Assembly (NCBI RefSeq): GCF_011764545.1
Contig: NZ_AP022870.1
Coordinates: 5,440,001 to 5,504,000, forward strand
Source of the DNA: Phytohabitans flavus
GTDB taxonomy: Bacteria > Actinomycetota > Actinomycetes > Mycobacteriales > Micromonosporaceae
Reading direction: 5' to 3'
DNA: 64,000 nt
Every line of letters begins with the position of its first letter. Position 1 is the stretch's first letter. A program made the translations under genes and the position numbers. Positions 50,772 through 60,927 of the stretch are shown piece by piece. The notes under the pieces are model-generated. The model was not told the origin of the DNA, ran no database searches, and saw only the letters and a list, made by a program, of their open reading frames with translations.

Positions 50772-52301
50772 CTACACCTCGATCAGCTCATAGGCCGGCA
50801 CGGTCAGGAAGTCGGCGAAGTCGTCGGCCAGCGCGACCCGCTCGAAGAGGTCGCGGGCCACTTTGTACCGCTCAACGTCCCCGAGGCGAGCCAGCTCCTC
50901 GTCGCCGATCCGCCGTACCAGCTCGGCGGTGATGGGGGTGCCGTCCTCCAGCCGTACCCCCTGGTGGGCCCATTGCCAGATCTGCGACCGCGAGATCTCC
51001 GCGGTGGCCGCGTCCTCCATCAGGTTGTTGATCGCGACCGCGCCGTTCCCGTGCAGCCACGCCTCGATGTACTGGAGGGCGACCGAAACGTTGCCGCGCA
51101 GCCCCGCCTCGGTCACCGCGCCCGGAGTGGCCGCGATGTCGAGCAGCCTGTCCGCGGTGACCACGACGTCCGGCCGCAGCCGGTCGACCTGGTTGGGTTT
51201 GTCGCCGAGCGCGGCGTCGAAGACCTCGCGGCACACCGTCACCAGGTCGGGGTGGGCCACCCACGAGCCGTCGAAACCGTCGCCCGCCTCGCGCTCCTTG
51301 TCCTCGCGCACCTTGCCGAGCGCCACCTCGTTTACCGCCGGGTCGCGCCGGCTCGGGATGAAGGCCGCCATGCCGCCCATCGCGAAGGCGCCGCGCCGGT
51401 GGCAGGTGGCGACGAGCAGCTCGGTGTACGCCCGCATGAACGGCGCGGTCATCGTCACCGAGGCCCGGTCGGGCAGGACGAACGCGGGGCCGGCGTCCCG
51501 GAAGTACTTGATGATGCTGAAGAGGTAGTCCCACCGGCCGGCGTTGAGCCCGGCCGCGTGCGGGCGCAGCTCCCACAGGATCTCGTCCATCTCGAACGCG
51601 GCCGGGATCGTCTCGATGAGCACCGTGGCCCGGATCGTGCCCTGCGGGATGCCGAGCACCTCCTGGGCGTACGTGAAGACGTCATTCCACAGTCGAGCTT
51701 CGAGGTGACTTTCTATCTTGGGCAGGTAGAAGTACGGCCCGCTGCCCCGCTCGACAAGCTCGCGCGCGTTGTGGAAGAAGTACAGTCCGAAGTCGACGAG
51801 CGCGGCCACCGCCGGTCGCCCGTCGACGGGCAGGTGCCGCTCGTCGAGGTGCCACCCGCGCGGGCGCATGACGATCGTCGGGTATGGCCCGCCACCCAGC
51901 TCGTAGTGCTTGTCCCCGGTGTCCAGGGAGATGGTCCGGCGTACGGCGTCGTAGAGGTTTTGCTGGCCACCGACCACGTTGGACCAGTGCGGGGTGTTGG
52001 CGTCCTCCAGGTCGGCCAGCCACACCTTCGCCCCGGAGTTGAGCGCGTTGATGGCCATCTTCCGCTCGGTCGGTCCGGTAATCTCGACGCGCCGGTCGGT
52101 GAGGTCGGCCGGGGCGGGTGGGACGTGCCACTCGGTGAGGCGGATCTCGGCGGTCTCCGGGAGGAAGTCGAGCCGCCCGGTACGGGCCACCTCCGCGCGC
52201 CGCTCGGCACGGCGGGCGATCAGCTCGTCGCGGCGGGACACAAACCGCCGATGCAGGTCGGCGACGAACTCCCGGGCCTCGTCACTGAGTATCTCGGTCA
52301 C
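50772..52301 (-). CDS. aceB: Malate synthase A
   Basis: A 509-residue enzyme condensing glyoxylate and acetyl-CoA to malate. Seen: the ALNSGAKVWLADLEDANTP metal site, GRPAVAALVDFGLYFFHNA, the ATVLIETIPAAFEMDEIL Glu, GRWDYLFSIIK and the catalytic Asp region EAWLHGNGAVAINNLMEDAATAEISRSQIWQW. Length fits the A form. It begins 16 bases after the NuoF-ferredoxin gene and leads into DUF6986-allB-alc, so glyoxylate from allantoin can be used here. GTG start without a clear ribosome site. Confidence 0.95.
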   Translation of the reverse strand: MTEILSDEAREFVADLHRRFVSRRDELIARRAERRAEVARTGRLDFLPETAEIRLTEWHVPPAPADLTDRRVEITGPTERKMAINALNSGAKVWLADLEDANTPHWSNVVGGQQNLYDAVRRTISLDTGDKHYELGGGPYPTIVMRPRGWHLDERHLPVDGRPAVAALVDFGLYFFHNARELVERGSGPYFYLPKIESHLEARLWNDVFTYAQEVLGIPQGTIRATVLIETIPAAFEMDEILWELRPHAAGLNAGRWDYLFSIIKYFRDAGPAFVLPDRASVTMTAPFMRAYTELLVATCHRRGAFAMGGMAAFIPSRRDPAVNEVALGKVREDKEREAGDGFDGSWVAHPDLVTVCREVFDAALGDKPNQVDRLRPDVVVTADRLLDIAATPGAVTEAGLRGNVSVALQYIEAWLHGNGAVAINNLMEDAATAEISRSQIWQWAHQGVRLEDGTPITAELVRRIGDEELARLGDVERYKVARDLFERVALADDFADFLTVPAYELIEV

Positions 52302-52317
52302 TCAAGAACGTTAACCC

Positions 52318-53858
52318 CTAGCGGAGCGGTTTTGACGGCCTGCGCTTGGGTTCCTTCGTCTTGCCGCGCTTGCCACCTGGCGTGATGCCGGTGAGCCGGA
52401 GCGCGAGGCCCGGGCACATGTCCACAGCGCGCCGGGCATCCGCCTCCAGCCAGGCCGGGACGGGGTGTCGGCGATCGCGGGGTACCCGTTGCCGTCCAGC
52501 CGGATCAGCTCGGGCACCAGGTGGGCGCAGAGCCCATGCCCGTCGCACCGGGTCCAGTCGACGACGAGCTTGCCCACGCCGCCGGTCGTACCCTCGGTCT
52601 CCGGCGAGCTCGACAGCGGGAGCACGCCCTTGACCGGCCGGCCGCAGCCTTCGCTGTACGCGTGGGTGGCGATGTCCTCGGCGAAGACCTCCAGCGCGGA
52701 GAGCGCGAAGCGCGACGTGCCGTCCGGGTGGCTGCACGCGCCGCGCCCCTTCACCACGCCGGCCGCCGCGCGCACGGCGGCCTGGCCGCCGCCGCCCTGG
52801 ACCAGCTTGGAGACGGTACGCGCGAGGTCGGGCAGGCCGAGGCGGCAAGGCCCGCACTGGCCGGCGGACTCGGCCGCCATGTAGTGCATGACCCGCTCCA
52901 CCTCGCCGAGTGGGCAGGTGTCCTCGGGCAGCGGGATCATGATGCCCGCGCCGAGCGTGCCGCCGACCTCGGTGAGGCTCTCCCGGGAGATCTCCGCCCG
53001 CGAGGCGGCCTCCGCGGTTATCCACTTTCCGTGGTACCCGCCGAGGAGCAGCCCCTGCCCGGGGTTGGTCCCGCACATGCGCAGGACCTCCTTCAGCGGT
53101 ACGCCGGTCGGCGCCTCCACCACGCTCGGCTTGCCGTTGGCGGTGATGGTGAGCAGGACGGTGCCCGGCTCCTTGGCGGTACCGACCGCGGCGTAGTCGT
53201 ACGGCCCGAGGCTCGCCGCGAACGCGAGCTGGGCGTACGTCTCCGCGTTGGACAGCAGCGTGGGCAGCCCGTCGACGCCGGAGTCGCTGGACCGGATCTT
53301 GCGGCCGGGCGGGATATGCGCCTCGCCGTTGATACCGCGGACAAGCGCGCCACCCTCACCCGAGATGAACCTGTGCGGCACGCCGACGATGCGGGTCGGC
53401 GCCGGCATCCGCCGCTCGGCGAGCGCCTGCCGCAGCGACTCGTGGCCGACGTGGTCCTTCTCCACGCCGATCACGATCTCCTCCGCTTCGAGCGCCCACG
53501 CGGCGAGCGAGGCACCGTCGAGGATCAGGTGCGGCGCGCGGGCGAGCAGCACCTTGTCCTTCCACGCGGCCGGCTCGCCCTCGGTGGCGTTCACGACCAC
53601 CACGATCGGCTTCTCCTGCCGCATCGCCGAGTCGATGACCGCGCGGACCTTGCGTGCGAACGGGAACGCCGCTCCGCCTCGCCCGGTGAGCTTGATCTGT
53701 TCGGCGAGGGAGATCAGCTCCGCGCTCGACAGTGGGCGCAGGTCACCGTGGACCTGCTGGTGATCCCAGAGATCCAGCCGCCCGAACTGTTCAAAGCCCG
53801 CAGTCAGCCGGGCCGGGCCGGCACGACCAACGGCCGGAACCATCCCTCCACCACTCAC
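52318..53858 (-). pseudogene. NuoF-like flavoprotein fused to ferredoxin, frameshift in the last domain
   Basis: A protein of about 512 residues if one base is added in the G run at 52462-52465. Residues 1-400 match the NADH-quinone oxidoreductase 51-kDa type: the Gly-rich KLTGRGGAAFPFARK, the NADH/FMN region NATEGEPAAWKDKVLL, the SLBB-like part and the 4Fe-4S motif QCGPCRLGL...GACSHP. The rest is a ferredoxin (TRCDGHGLCAHLVPELIRL) whose last cysteine (VDMCPGLALRL) is in the other frame. It overlaps the membrane protein gene upstream (GTGA). It probably moves electrons between NAD(P)H and that membrane partner. Confidence 0.83.
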
Positions 53859-55941
53859 CGCCCGCTACCCTCCCTAGGTCGGGTCCAGTAGGCACCGTTG
53901 TCCATGTCCTCGCCACCCGCGGCACGGCGGCCACTGCGTGACCGGCCCGCGGGCACCGGGTCCACCACCGGCGGGTACGGGCCGGGACGCTCGCGCTCGT
54001 ACTCCGGCTCGGCCGCGTACCGGATCGGGCCCTCGTCGTCCTCGCCGAGGCTGTGCCGGCCGTCGTCCCGCCGGCTTTGCCGCGGCTCCTCCTGGCCGCG
54101 CGACGAGCGCGAGCGGCGCGAACGGCCGGGCTTGTCCTCGCCGGTCACCAGGCGGAGCGCGGCCCGCCGGGGCGCCTCATCCTCGTACCGGGGCTCGTCG
54201 TAGCGGCTCTGGTCGTAGCGCGGCGCCGGACCCGAGACCGGCTCGCGGCTCTGGTCGTAACGCGGGGCCGGGCCGGAGACCGGCTCCCGGCTCTGGTCGT
54301 AACGCGGGGCCGGGCCGGAGACGGGCTCCCGGCTCTGGTCGTAACGACCGACCGGCGCCGATACCGGGTCGATGTCCGCGTACCGCTCGTCGGCGGGCGA
54401 GGTCCACCGCTCATCGCGGGTCTCGGCCCGGCGCCGGCCACCGCTCTGCTCGCCACGGGCGTACCGCTCGCGCTCCTGCCGTGGCACCCGCTCCTCGCGT
54501 GGCGCCCGCTCCTCGCGCGGCACGCGCTCCTGACGCGATACCCGCTCCTGACGCGGTGCCCGCTCCTCGCGCGGTGCCGGTGAGGAGGGCGCCGGGCCGT
54601 AGTCGGAGACCGGCTCGTTGCCGCGCAGGCTCTCGTACCACTCGCGCTCGGTGGCCTGGGCCTCGTCCTTCTTTCCGCCCTTCGACCGCTTGCGCCACTG
54701 GGTCGCGCTGCGCTTGTCCTCGGTGCGGGATCCGGAACGGGACGCGCGGCGCTCCTGCTGGCGCAGGTCGTCGAGTCGCTCGCCCACGTCGGCCCGCTCA
54801 TCGCGGCGGGCCGGGGCCCGCTCCAGGACGCGGCGCTCCTCAGCCCGCTCGTCCATCTGCTCCAGCCGCGAGCGCCGGGCATCCGAGCGCTCCGGACGCT
54901 CCGAACGGGACGCACGCCGCTCGCCCGGCGATACGAGCTCGTCCGGCGTCCGCTCCTCTTCGCGGGGGCCGCGCGGCTCGGCCGTCGCAACCGGCATCGC
55001 GTACCCGACGCGGGTTTCCTGCCGCTCGCTCTCTTCCCGCTCGCGGGCGGGCGGGCGGTGGTCATCATCCGGGTGGCGGTGTTTTCCAGCTCCTCGTCGC
55101 GGATGGCGCGCTGCTCGCGGGTCGAGGTCATCAGCCCCTCAGGGCGGAACCCGCCGTCGGTGACCCGCGGGATGATCGCGGTCTCCACGTTGACGCCGAC
55201 CGCGGACGGCCCGGTCTTGCCGGTGGTCCGGCGACCGAGGCTGACGTACACCCGGACCAGCAGCGCGATCAGCACACCGACCAGGCAGGCGGCGTAGCTC
55301 AGCACCACCCAGGTGGCGGCCGGCCGGCCGGCGTTGAGCCCGTGGCCGAGCGCGGCCGGCCAGGCGACGTACGAGCTGGCGTGCAGCGTGCGCCACATCC
55401 ACGGCTTGCCGCTGCCGGCGAAGCGCGCCCGGATCAGGCCAGTCCAGAAGGTGGTGACCATCAGGTAGCTGGCGACCGTGCCGAGCCCGATGTAGACCGG
55501 GTTGAGCGTGTTGGTGAACGGCACGACCGGGTCGATCAGCGTCGCCGACCCGGACAGCACCTTCATCGCGATATGCAGCCCGAGGAAGACCATCGCGATG
55601 ATCGCCGTCGCGCGGTGCAGGCCCTGGAAGAAGACCCGATGACCGATCTTCAGGAAGAAGCGGTCCGTGGCGACCAGGCCACACATGACCGTGAGCGAGA
55701 GCGAGACCAGCGTGACCACGCCGGCGAAGAAGTTGAGGAACGCGAACACGTAGACGGAGGCCAGCGCGCCTCCGAACGTGGTGCTCGCGGCCCACATCGC
55801 CAGGGCGAGGAAGACGACACCACCGAGCAGCGGGAGCCGCGGAAGCTTCCGCTTTGCGCCGGTCGTGCTACTTGTCGTCTCCACCGTCCCTGTGTCCTCG
55901 TCGCGTTCCACGGAGCGCTCTTCGTACTTCCGCTTCAGCAA
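53855..55941 (-). pseudogene. Ferric reductase-like membrane protein with repetitive charged tail, frameshifted
   Basis: About 695 residues when the frame is restored near 55043-55055, in a CCCG-repeat tract. The N-terminus has about six helices (residues 30-245) like ferric reductase/cytochrome b-type transmembrane domains, with histidines in FFQGLHRATAI, FLGLHIAMK, WRTLHASSYV and AALGHGLNAG that could bind heme. The tail is very Arg/Glu-rich; REERAPRQERV-type units and the 14-residue unit YDQSREPVSGPAPR (three times) are repeated. The gene is coupled to NuoF-ferredoxin by a GTGA overlap. A membrane electron-transfer pair is likely. Confidence 0.75.
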
Positions 55942-56196
55942 GACTTACCGACCTTCCGCAACCTAGTGACTTGCCCTTCACCCGGTTCGATCGTGCTCAC
56001 TGCATCGGGGGCTCCCTCGCCTCGCACAGACGTCTCCGTCCCACGTGTACGTACCGGGGGCGAACTTGGTTGAACCGAGTTTGGAAGTCCTGCGTGTCTT
56101 AAGGGACGCATAAGGGGGCGCTAACCGGGCGCTGCGGTCCGAAACCGCTGGTACACGACCGACCCTCCTTTGAGCCCCTAGTCGCTCTGGCACCAA
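55942..56196. other. Divergent spacer between membrane oxidoreductase operon and toxin-antitoxin pair
   Basis: About 255 bases. It must hold the promoter of the long minus-strand operon starting at 55941. No repeat or gene was recognised. Confidence 0.5.
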
Positions 56197-56214
56197 CTTA
56201 ACCCCTGCGTTAAG
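56197..56214. promoter_or_regulatory. Inverted repeat at the toxin-antitoxin promoter
   Basis: CTTAAC-N6-GTTAAG directly before the toxin start (10 bases). A perfect AT-rich palindrome at this position suits an operator for the XRE antitoxin. Confidence 0.5.
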
Positions 56215-56223
56215 CTAGGTCGC

Positions 56224-56601
56224 GTGCAGGGCTGGCAGATCCTCCTGGTTGACGACGTCGCCGAGTGGTTCGATGACCTGACCAAGAATGACCCGAAGTC
56301 CGCTGACCTGGTCGAAGACGCCGTCGACCGGCTCGCGGCCGACGGGCCAACACTCGGCCGTCCACTCGTCGACCGGATCAAGAGCTCCCGGCACCACAAT
56401 ATGAAGGAACTGCGGCCGGGTTCGACCGGCGCCAGCGAAGTTCGGATCTTGTTCGCCTTCGACCCGGTGCGCCGCGCGCTTCTGCTCGTCGCCGGGGACA
56501 AGTCAGGCAACTGGCAGGGGTGGTACGACACCGCCATCCCGCTGGCAGACGACCGCTACGACGCACACCTGGCCGAGCTCGAAACGAGGGAATACCGATG
56601 A
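56224..56601 (+). CDS. HigB/RelE-like toxin (Gp49-type)
   Basis: A 125-residue protein of the phage-derived Gp49/HigB toxin family: WFDDLTKNDPKSADLVEDAVDRLAADGPTLGRP within the first 50 residues, then HHNMKELRPGSTGASEVRILFAFDPVRRALLLVAGDKSG, which matches the family core. The catalytic Arg and the K in the MKELR stretch are present. These toxins cut mRNA on the ribosome. The GTG start lies just after an operator-like palindrome; the stop overlaps the antitoxin start (ATGA). Confidence 0.87.
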   Translation: MQGWQILLVDDVAEWFDDLTKNDPKSADLVEDAVDRLAADGPTLGRPLVDRIKSSRHHNMKELRPGSTGASEVRILFAFDPVRRALLLVAGDKSGNWQGWYDTAIPLADDRYDAHLAELETREYR

Positions 56602-56933
56602 CCGTCAATTGGGACGATGCCAAGCGGCGCGCCGAGCAGACCCGGCGCGCGGCGGGCCATCCCGTGCGCTCAGACGCCGAGCGAGCGGCCGGCCAGCGAC
56701 GTATCGACGACGAGATCCACGCCTGGCGACTGGCCGAGGTCCGACGCAACCGCTCACTTACACAGCGCGAGGTCGCCGAGACAATGGGTGTGTCCGGGCC
56801 GCGCGTGTCCGACGTCGAACGCGGCCGGCTCGATGTCGTATCTGTCTCAGTGCTGCGTGCATACGTGGAGGCACTGGGTGGCCATCTGAAGGTCACCGCC
56901 GAGTTCGACGATCACAGCTACGTCGTCGCCTGA
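56598..56933 (+). CDS. XRE-family antitoxin (HigA-like)
   Basis: A 111-residue protein. The N-terminal half is charged and helical; the C-terminal half is a Cro/cI HTH (SLTQREVAETMGVSGPRVSDVERGRLDVVSVSVLRAYVEALGG). In this toxin-first arrangement the antitoxin binds the toxin and the operator palindrome. Its start overlaps the toxin stop. Confidence 0.87.
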   Translation: MTVNWDDAKRRAEQTRRAAGHPVRSDAERAAGQRRIDDEIHAWRLAEVRRNRSLTQREVAETMGVSGPRVSDVERGRLDVVSVSVLRAYVEALGGHLKVTAEFDDHSYVVA

Positions 56934-56946
56934 CCCGCTGGCCGTG

Positions 56947-59156
56947 TCAGGTGGTGATGTGTTCGGGGCGGATGGGGACGCGGCGGAGGGCTTTGCCGGT
57001 AGCGGCTCGTACGGCGGAGACGATCGCGGGGGTGGACGAGATCGTCGGGGGTTCGCCCACGCCGCGCAGGCCGTACGGGGCGTGGGGGTCGGCCAGCTCC
57101 AGCACGTCCACGGTCATCGGGGGTATGTCGAGGATCGTGGGGATCAGGTAGTCGGTGAAGGACGGGTTGCGGACCACCCCGTTCACGACCTGGATCTCCT
57201 CCATCAGTGCCAGCCCCAGCCCCTGTGCCGTACCCCCTGGATCTGGCCTTCGACGGCGAGCGGGTTGACCGCCTTGCCCACGTCCTGCGCGGTGGCGATC
57301 TCCACCACCTTGACCAAGCCCAGCTCGACGTCGACGTCCACGGTGGCCCGGTGGGCCGCGAAGGCGTACTGCACGTGCGCGTTGCCCTGCCCGGTCTCCG
57401 GGTCGATCGGGTACGTCGGGCGGTGCCGCCACTCCACCGTCTCCTCGATCGGCTCGTCGCCGATCGCCTCGGCCAGGTCGGCGACCACCAGGCCGGCGGC
57501 GTTGACCACCTTGCCGCCCACGATGCCGGCGCCGCCCACGCGAGCCAGCAGCGTGGCCCGTACTGCCTGGCAGGCGGCCCGCACCGCGCCGCCGGTCATG
57601 TACGTCTGGCGGGAGGCGGACGAGGAGCCGGCGCTCCCCACGGTGGTGTCCGCGGTAGCGACCGTCACCCGCTCGACGCCGAGCTCGGTACGGGCGATCT
57701 GCGCCTGCACCGTCACCACGCCCTGCCCCACCTCGGCGGCCGCGGTGTGGACAAGTACCGCCGGCTCGCCGCCGATCAGCTCCAGGCGCACGCGGGCCGT
57801 GGAGTAGTCGTCGAAGCCCTCGGAGAAGGCGACGTTCTTGATGCCGATCGCGTACCCGACGCCGCGCACCACGCCTTCACCGTGGGTAGTGTTGGCAACA
57901 CCGCCGGGCAGCTCACGCAGGTCCAGGGTGGACGGTGGTGGCGCGGGGCGGGCGCGGACCCGAGCGAGCAGCGAGGCGACCGGTGCCGGGCCCTCCACGA
58001 CCTGGCCGGTGGGCATCCGCGAGCCGGCCGTCATCGCGTTGCGGATGCGCACCTCGACCGGGCTCATGCCGAGCGCGGCGGCCAGCTTGTCCATCTGCGA
58101 CTCGTACGCGAAGCAGGCCTGCACCGCCCCGAACCCCCGCATCGCGCCGCACGGCGGGTTGTTCGTGTAGTACACGCTCGCTTCCATGTCCACATTGGGC
58201 ACCTCGTAGGGGCCGATGCCCAGCGTGGCCGCGTTGGCCGCCACCGCTGTGGAGCTTGAGGCGTAGGCGCCGCCGTCGAGCACGATCCGCGCCCGCACGT
58301 ACACAAGGTCGCCCCCGCTCGTGGCGCCGTGCTCGTACCGCAGCTTGGCCGGATGCCGGTGCACGTGGCCGTAGAACGACTCCTCGCGGCCGTACACCAT
58401 CTTGACCGGGCGCCGCGTGTGCAGCGCAAGCATGCTGGCGTGCACCTGCATCGAGAGGTCCTCGCGGGCACCGAACGCGCCACCCACCCCGGACAGGCTG
58501 AGCCGCACCTTCTCGGCGGGCAGCCCGAGGCAGGCCGCGACCTGTTTCTGGTCGACGTGCAGCCACTGCGTCGCGACGTACAGTTCGACGCCGCCGTCCT
58601 CGGCCGGCACCGCGAGCCCCGACTCCGGGCCGAGGAACGCCTGGTCCTGCATGCCGACCTCGTACTCGCCGGTGACCACCACGTCGGCCGTCGCGTGTGG
58701 GTCGCCGGTGCGCACCGGTACGCGGCGCAGCAGCTCGCCCTCTTCCGGGTCGGTGACCGGTGGCAGCTCGAAGTAGTCGACCGCGATGTGGCCGGCCGCC
58801 CGGCGCGCGGTCTCCGGGTGGTCGGCCGCCACGATCGCGACCGGCTCACCCTGGTAGCGCACCTCACCCATCGCGAGCACGGGCTGGTCGGCGATCTCCA
58901 GGCCGTACCGCTTGGCGCCCCGCACGTCCTCGTGCGTCAGGACGGCATAGACCCCCGGCAGCGCGAGCGCCGCGGTCAGGTCGATGCCGCGGATCCTGGC
59001 ACGGGGGTACGGGCTGCGCAGCGTCGCACCCCACAACATGTCCTCGTGCCAGAGGTCGGAGGAGAACGCGAACTCCCCCTTCACCTTCAGCGTCCCGTCC
59101 GGGCGGCGCGGGCTGGTGCCGATCCCGTCCCGCACCGCCTGGTCCACAGTGGTCAT
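56947..59156 (-). pseudogene. Xanthine dehydrogenase, molybdenum-binding subunit, frameshifted
   Basis: About 735 residues after adding one base to the C run at 57233-57237. The main frame covers residues 1-645: the N-terminal RRPDGTLKVKGEFAFSSDLW, molybdopterin motifs GVGGAFGAREDLSMQVH and NPPCGAMRGFGAVQACF, and RIRNAMTAGS. The second frame gives the end, QGLGLALMEEIQVV...PHAPYGLRGVGEPP, with the catalytic-Glu motif GVGEPP. It oxidises hypoxanthine and xanthine to urate with the FAD and 2Fe-2S subunits. The last gene of the operon, coupled by ATGA to the deaminase. Confidence 0.9.
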
Positions 59157-60487
59157 CTCACGAGCCTTTCGTGTGCGCGGATGCTACGGCGGGCCAGGTC
59201 CCTCGCGTCGGCGGTGCGCAGCTCGCCCCGCTCCACCACCGGCCGCCCGCCAACCAGCAACAGCTCCACAGTGGCCGGCGGGCCGAACACCAGCGCGGCC
59301 ACCGGATCGTCGATGCCGGCGTGGCCGAGGTCGTCGATCCGCCACAGCGCCACGTCGGCGAGCTTGCCAGGCTCCAGCGAGCCCAGCTCACCGGCCCGCC
59401 CCAGGCACCGCGCCCCGCCCATCGTGCCGAGCGACAGGGCCTGCCGGGCGGTGAGCGCCTCGGGGCCGCCGCGCAGCCGCGCCGCGTACAGCGCCATGCG
59501 CAGCTCAGCCCCCAGCTGCCCGCCCTCCTGCGACGCCGCGCCGTCGACGCCGAGGCCGACCGGGGCGCCGGCGGCCAGCAGGTCCGGTACGGGCGCCACC
59601 CCCGCGCCCAGCCGAGCGTTGGAGCTGGGGCAGTGCGCGACCCCGGTACCCGTGGCGCCGAACTTCGCCACCGCGCCCGCGTCGAGGTGTACCGCGTGCG
59701 CCAGCCACACGTCGTCGCCGAGCCAGCCGAGCCGCTCCGCGTACTCGACCGGGGTGCAGCCGAACTTCTCCCGGCAGTACTCGTCCTCTTCCGCCGTCTC
59801 CGCGAGGTGGGTGTGCAGCCGTACGCCCCGGCGGCGGGCCAGCGCGGCTGCCTCGCTCATCAGCTTTCCGGTGACCGAGAACGGCGAGCAGGGCGCCACC
59901 GCGATCCGTACCATCGCGCCCGGCAACGGGTCGTGAAAGCGGTCGATCGCCTCCTCGGTGGCGACGAGCGCGGCCTCGGTGTCCTCCACGACCTCGTCCG
60001 GCGGCAGCCCGCCCGAGGAGCGGCCGAGGTCCATCGAGCCGCGGCACGGGTGGAAGCGCAGCCCGATCTCACCCGCCGCGGCCACCTGCGCCGCCATGAG
60101 GTCGCCCACGCCGGAGGGGTAAACGTAGTGGTGGTCGGTGCTTGTCGTGCACCCGGACAGCGCCAGCCACCCGAGCCCGGCCGCGGTCGTCGCGGCCACC
60201 ACCTCGTCGTCGAGGCGGGCCCAGATCGGGTACAGCTCGGTCAGCCAGCCGAAGAGGTTTTCCTGCTGGGCGAGGCCGCGCGTGGCCCACTGGTACAGGT
60301 GGTGGTGGGTGTTGACAAGCCCGGGAGTGGCGAGGCAGCCGGTGCCGTCGACCCGCTCCCCCTCCCCGGGGTAGCGCCCGGCGCCGACCGCGACGATGCG
60401 GTCCCCCTCGACGGCGACGTGCCCGCTGGTGTACTCGGTGCCGTCGACGTCCACCGTCGCGACCGCGCACCCCTCGATGACGATCAT
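59153..60487 (-). CDS. 8-oxoguanine deaminase-type amidohydrolase
   Basis: A 444-residue metallo-amidohydrolase. Metal ligands: GLVNTHHHLYQWATRGLAQ (HxH), VRLHTHLAETAEEDEYC (His), AHAVHLDAG (His) and LGVDGAASQEGGQL (Asp). The LSGCTTSTDHHYVYP stretch is usual in the guanine/8-oxoguanine deaminase and hydroxyatrazine hydrolase group. It probably deaminates an oxidised purine to feed the urate pathway; in the middle of the xanthine dehydrogenase genes this is a good fit. Both ends overlap neighbours by ATGA. Confidence 0.88.
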   Translation of the reverse strand: MIVIEGCAVATVDVDGTEYTSGHVAVEGDRIVAVGAGRYPGEGERVDGTGCLATPGLVNTHHHLYQWATRGLAQQENLFGWLTELYPIWARLDDEVVAATTAAGLGWLALSGCTTSTDHHYVYPSGVGDLMAAQVAAAGEIGLRFHPCRGSMDLGRSSGGLPPDEVVEDTEAALVATEEAIDRFHDPLPGAMVRIAVAPCSPFSVTGKLMSEAAALARRRGVRLHTHLAETAEEDEYCREKFGCTPVEYAERLGWLGDDVWLAHAVHLDAGAVAKFGATGTGVAHCPSSNARLGAGVAPVPDLLAAGAPVGLGVDGAASQEGGQLGAELRMALYAARLRGGPEALTARQALSLGTMGGARCLGRAGELGSLEPGKLADVALWRIDDLGHAGIDDPVAALVFGPPATVELLLVGGRPVVERGELRTADARDLARRSIRAHERLVR

Positions 60488-60927
60488 CGGGCCGCCAGCC
60501 GCACGGCATCGAGGATCTTCTCGTACCCCGTACACCGGCACAGGTTGCCCGCCAAGGCTTCGCGGATGTCCGGGTCACTGGGTCTCTCGTTGCGCGCCAG
60601 CAGGTCGTGCACCGCCACCACGAGTCCCGGCGTGCAGAATCCACACTGGACCGCGCCGGTCGAGAGGAACGCCTCCTGCACCCGCCCGAACTCCAGCCCT
60701 TCCACCGTCACCACGTCCCGCCCCTCGGCCTGGCCAGCGGCGACGAGGCACGAACAGACCGGCGTGCCGTCGAGGTACACCGTGCACGAGCCGCACTCAC
60801 CCTGCTCGCAGGCGTTCTTCGAGCCGGGCAGGCCGAGCCGCTCGCGGAGCACATACAGCAGGCTCTCGCCCGGCCACACGTCGTCGGCCTGGCGCTTCTC
60901 GCCGTTGACCGTGCAGTTCACTCTCAT
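60484..60927 (-). CDS. Xanthine dehydrogenase 2Fe-2S subunit
   Basis: A 147-residue protein with two [2Fe-2S] sites: the plant-type motif CEQGECGSCTVYLDGTPVCSC and the second CGFCTPG...CRCTGY. It passes electrons from the molybdenum subunit to FAD. Overlaps the FAD subunit and the deaminase by ATGA each. All eight cysteines are present. Confidence 0.95.
   Translation of the reverse strand: MRVNCTVNGEKRQADDVWPGESLLYVLRERLGLPGSKNACEQGECGSCTVYLDGTPVCSCLVAAGQAEGRDVVTVEGLEFGRVQEAFLSTGAVQCGFCTPGLVVAVHDLLARNERPSDPDIREALAGNLCRCTGYEKILDAVRLAAR

Noticed and set aside
49998..52385. Open frame of 795 codons on the plus strand
   Set aside because: Antisense to DUF6986 and malate synthase, both clear family members.
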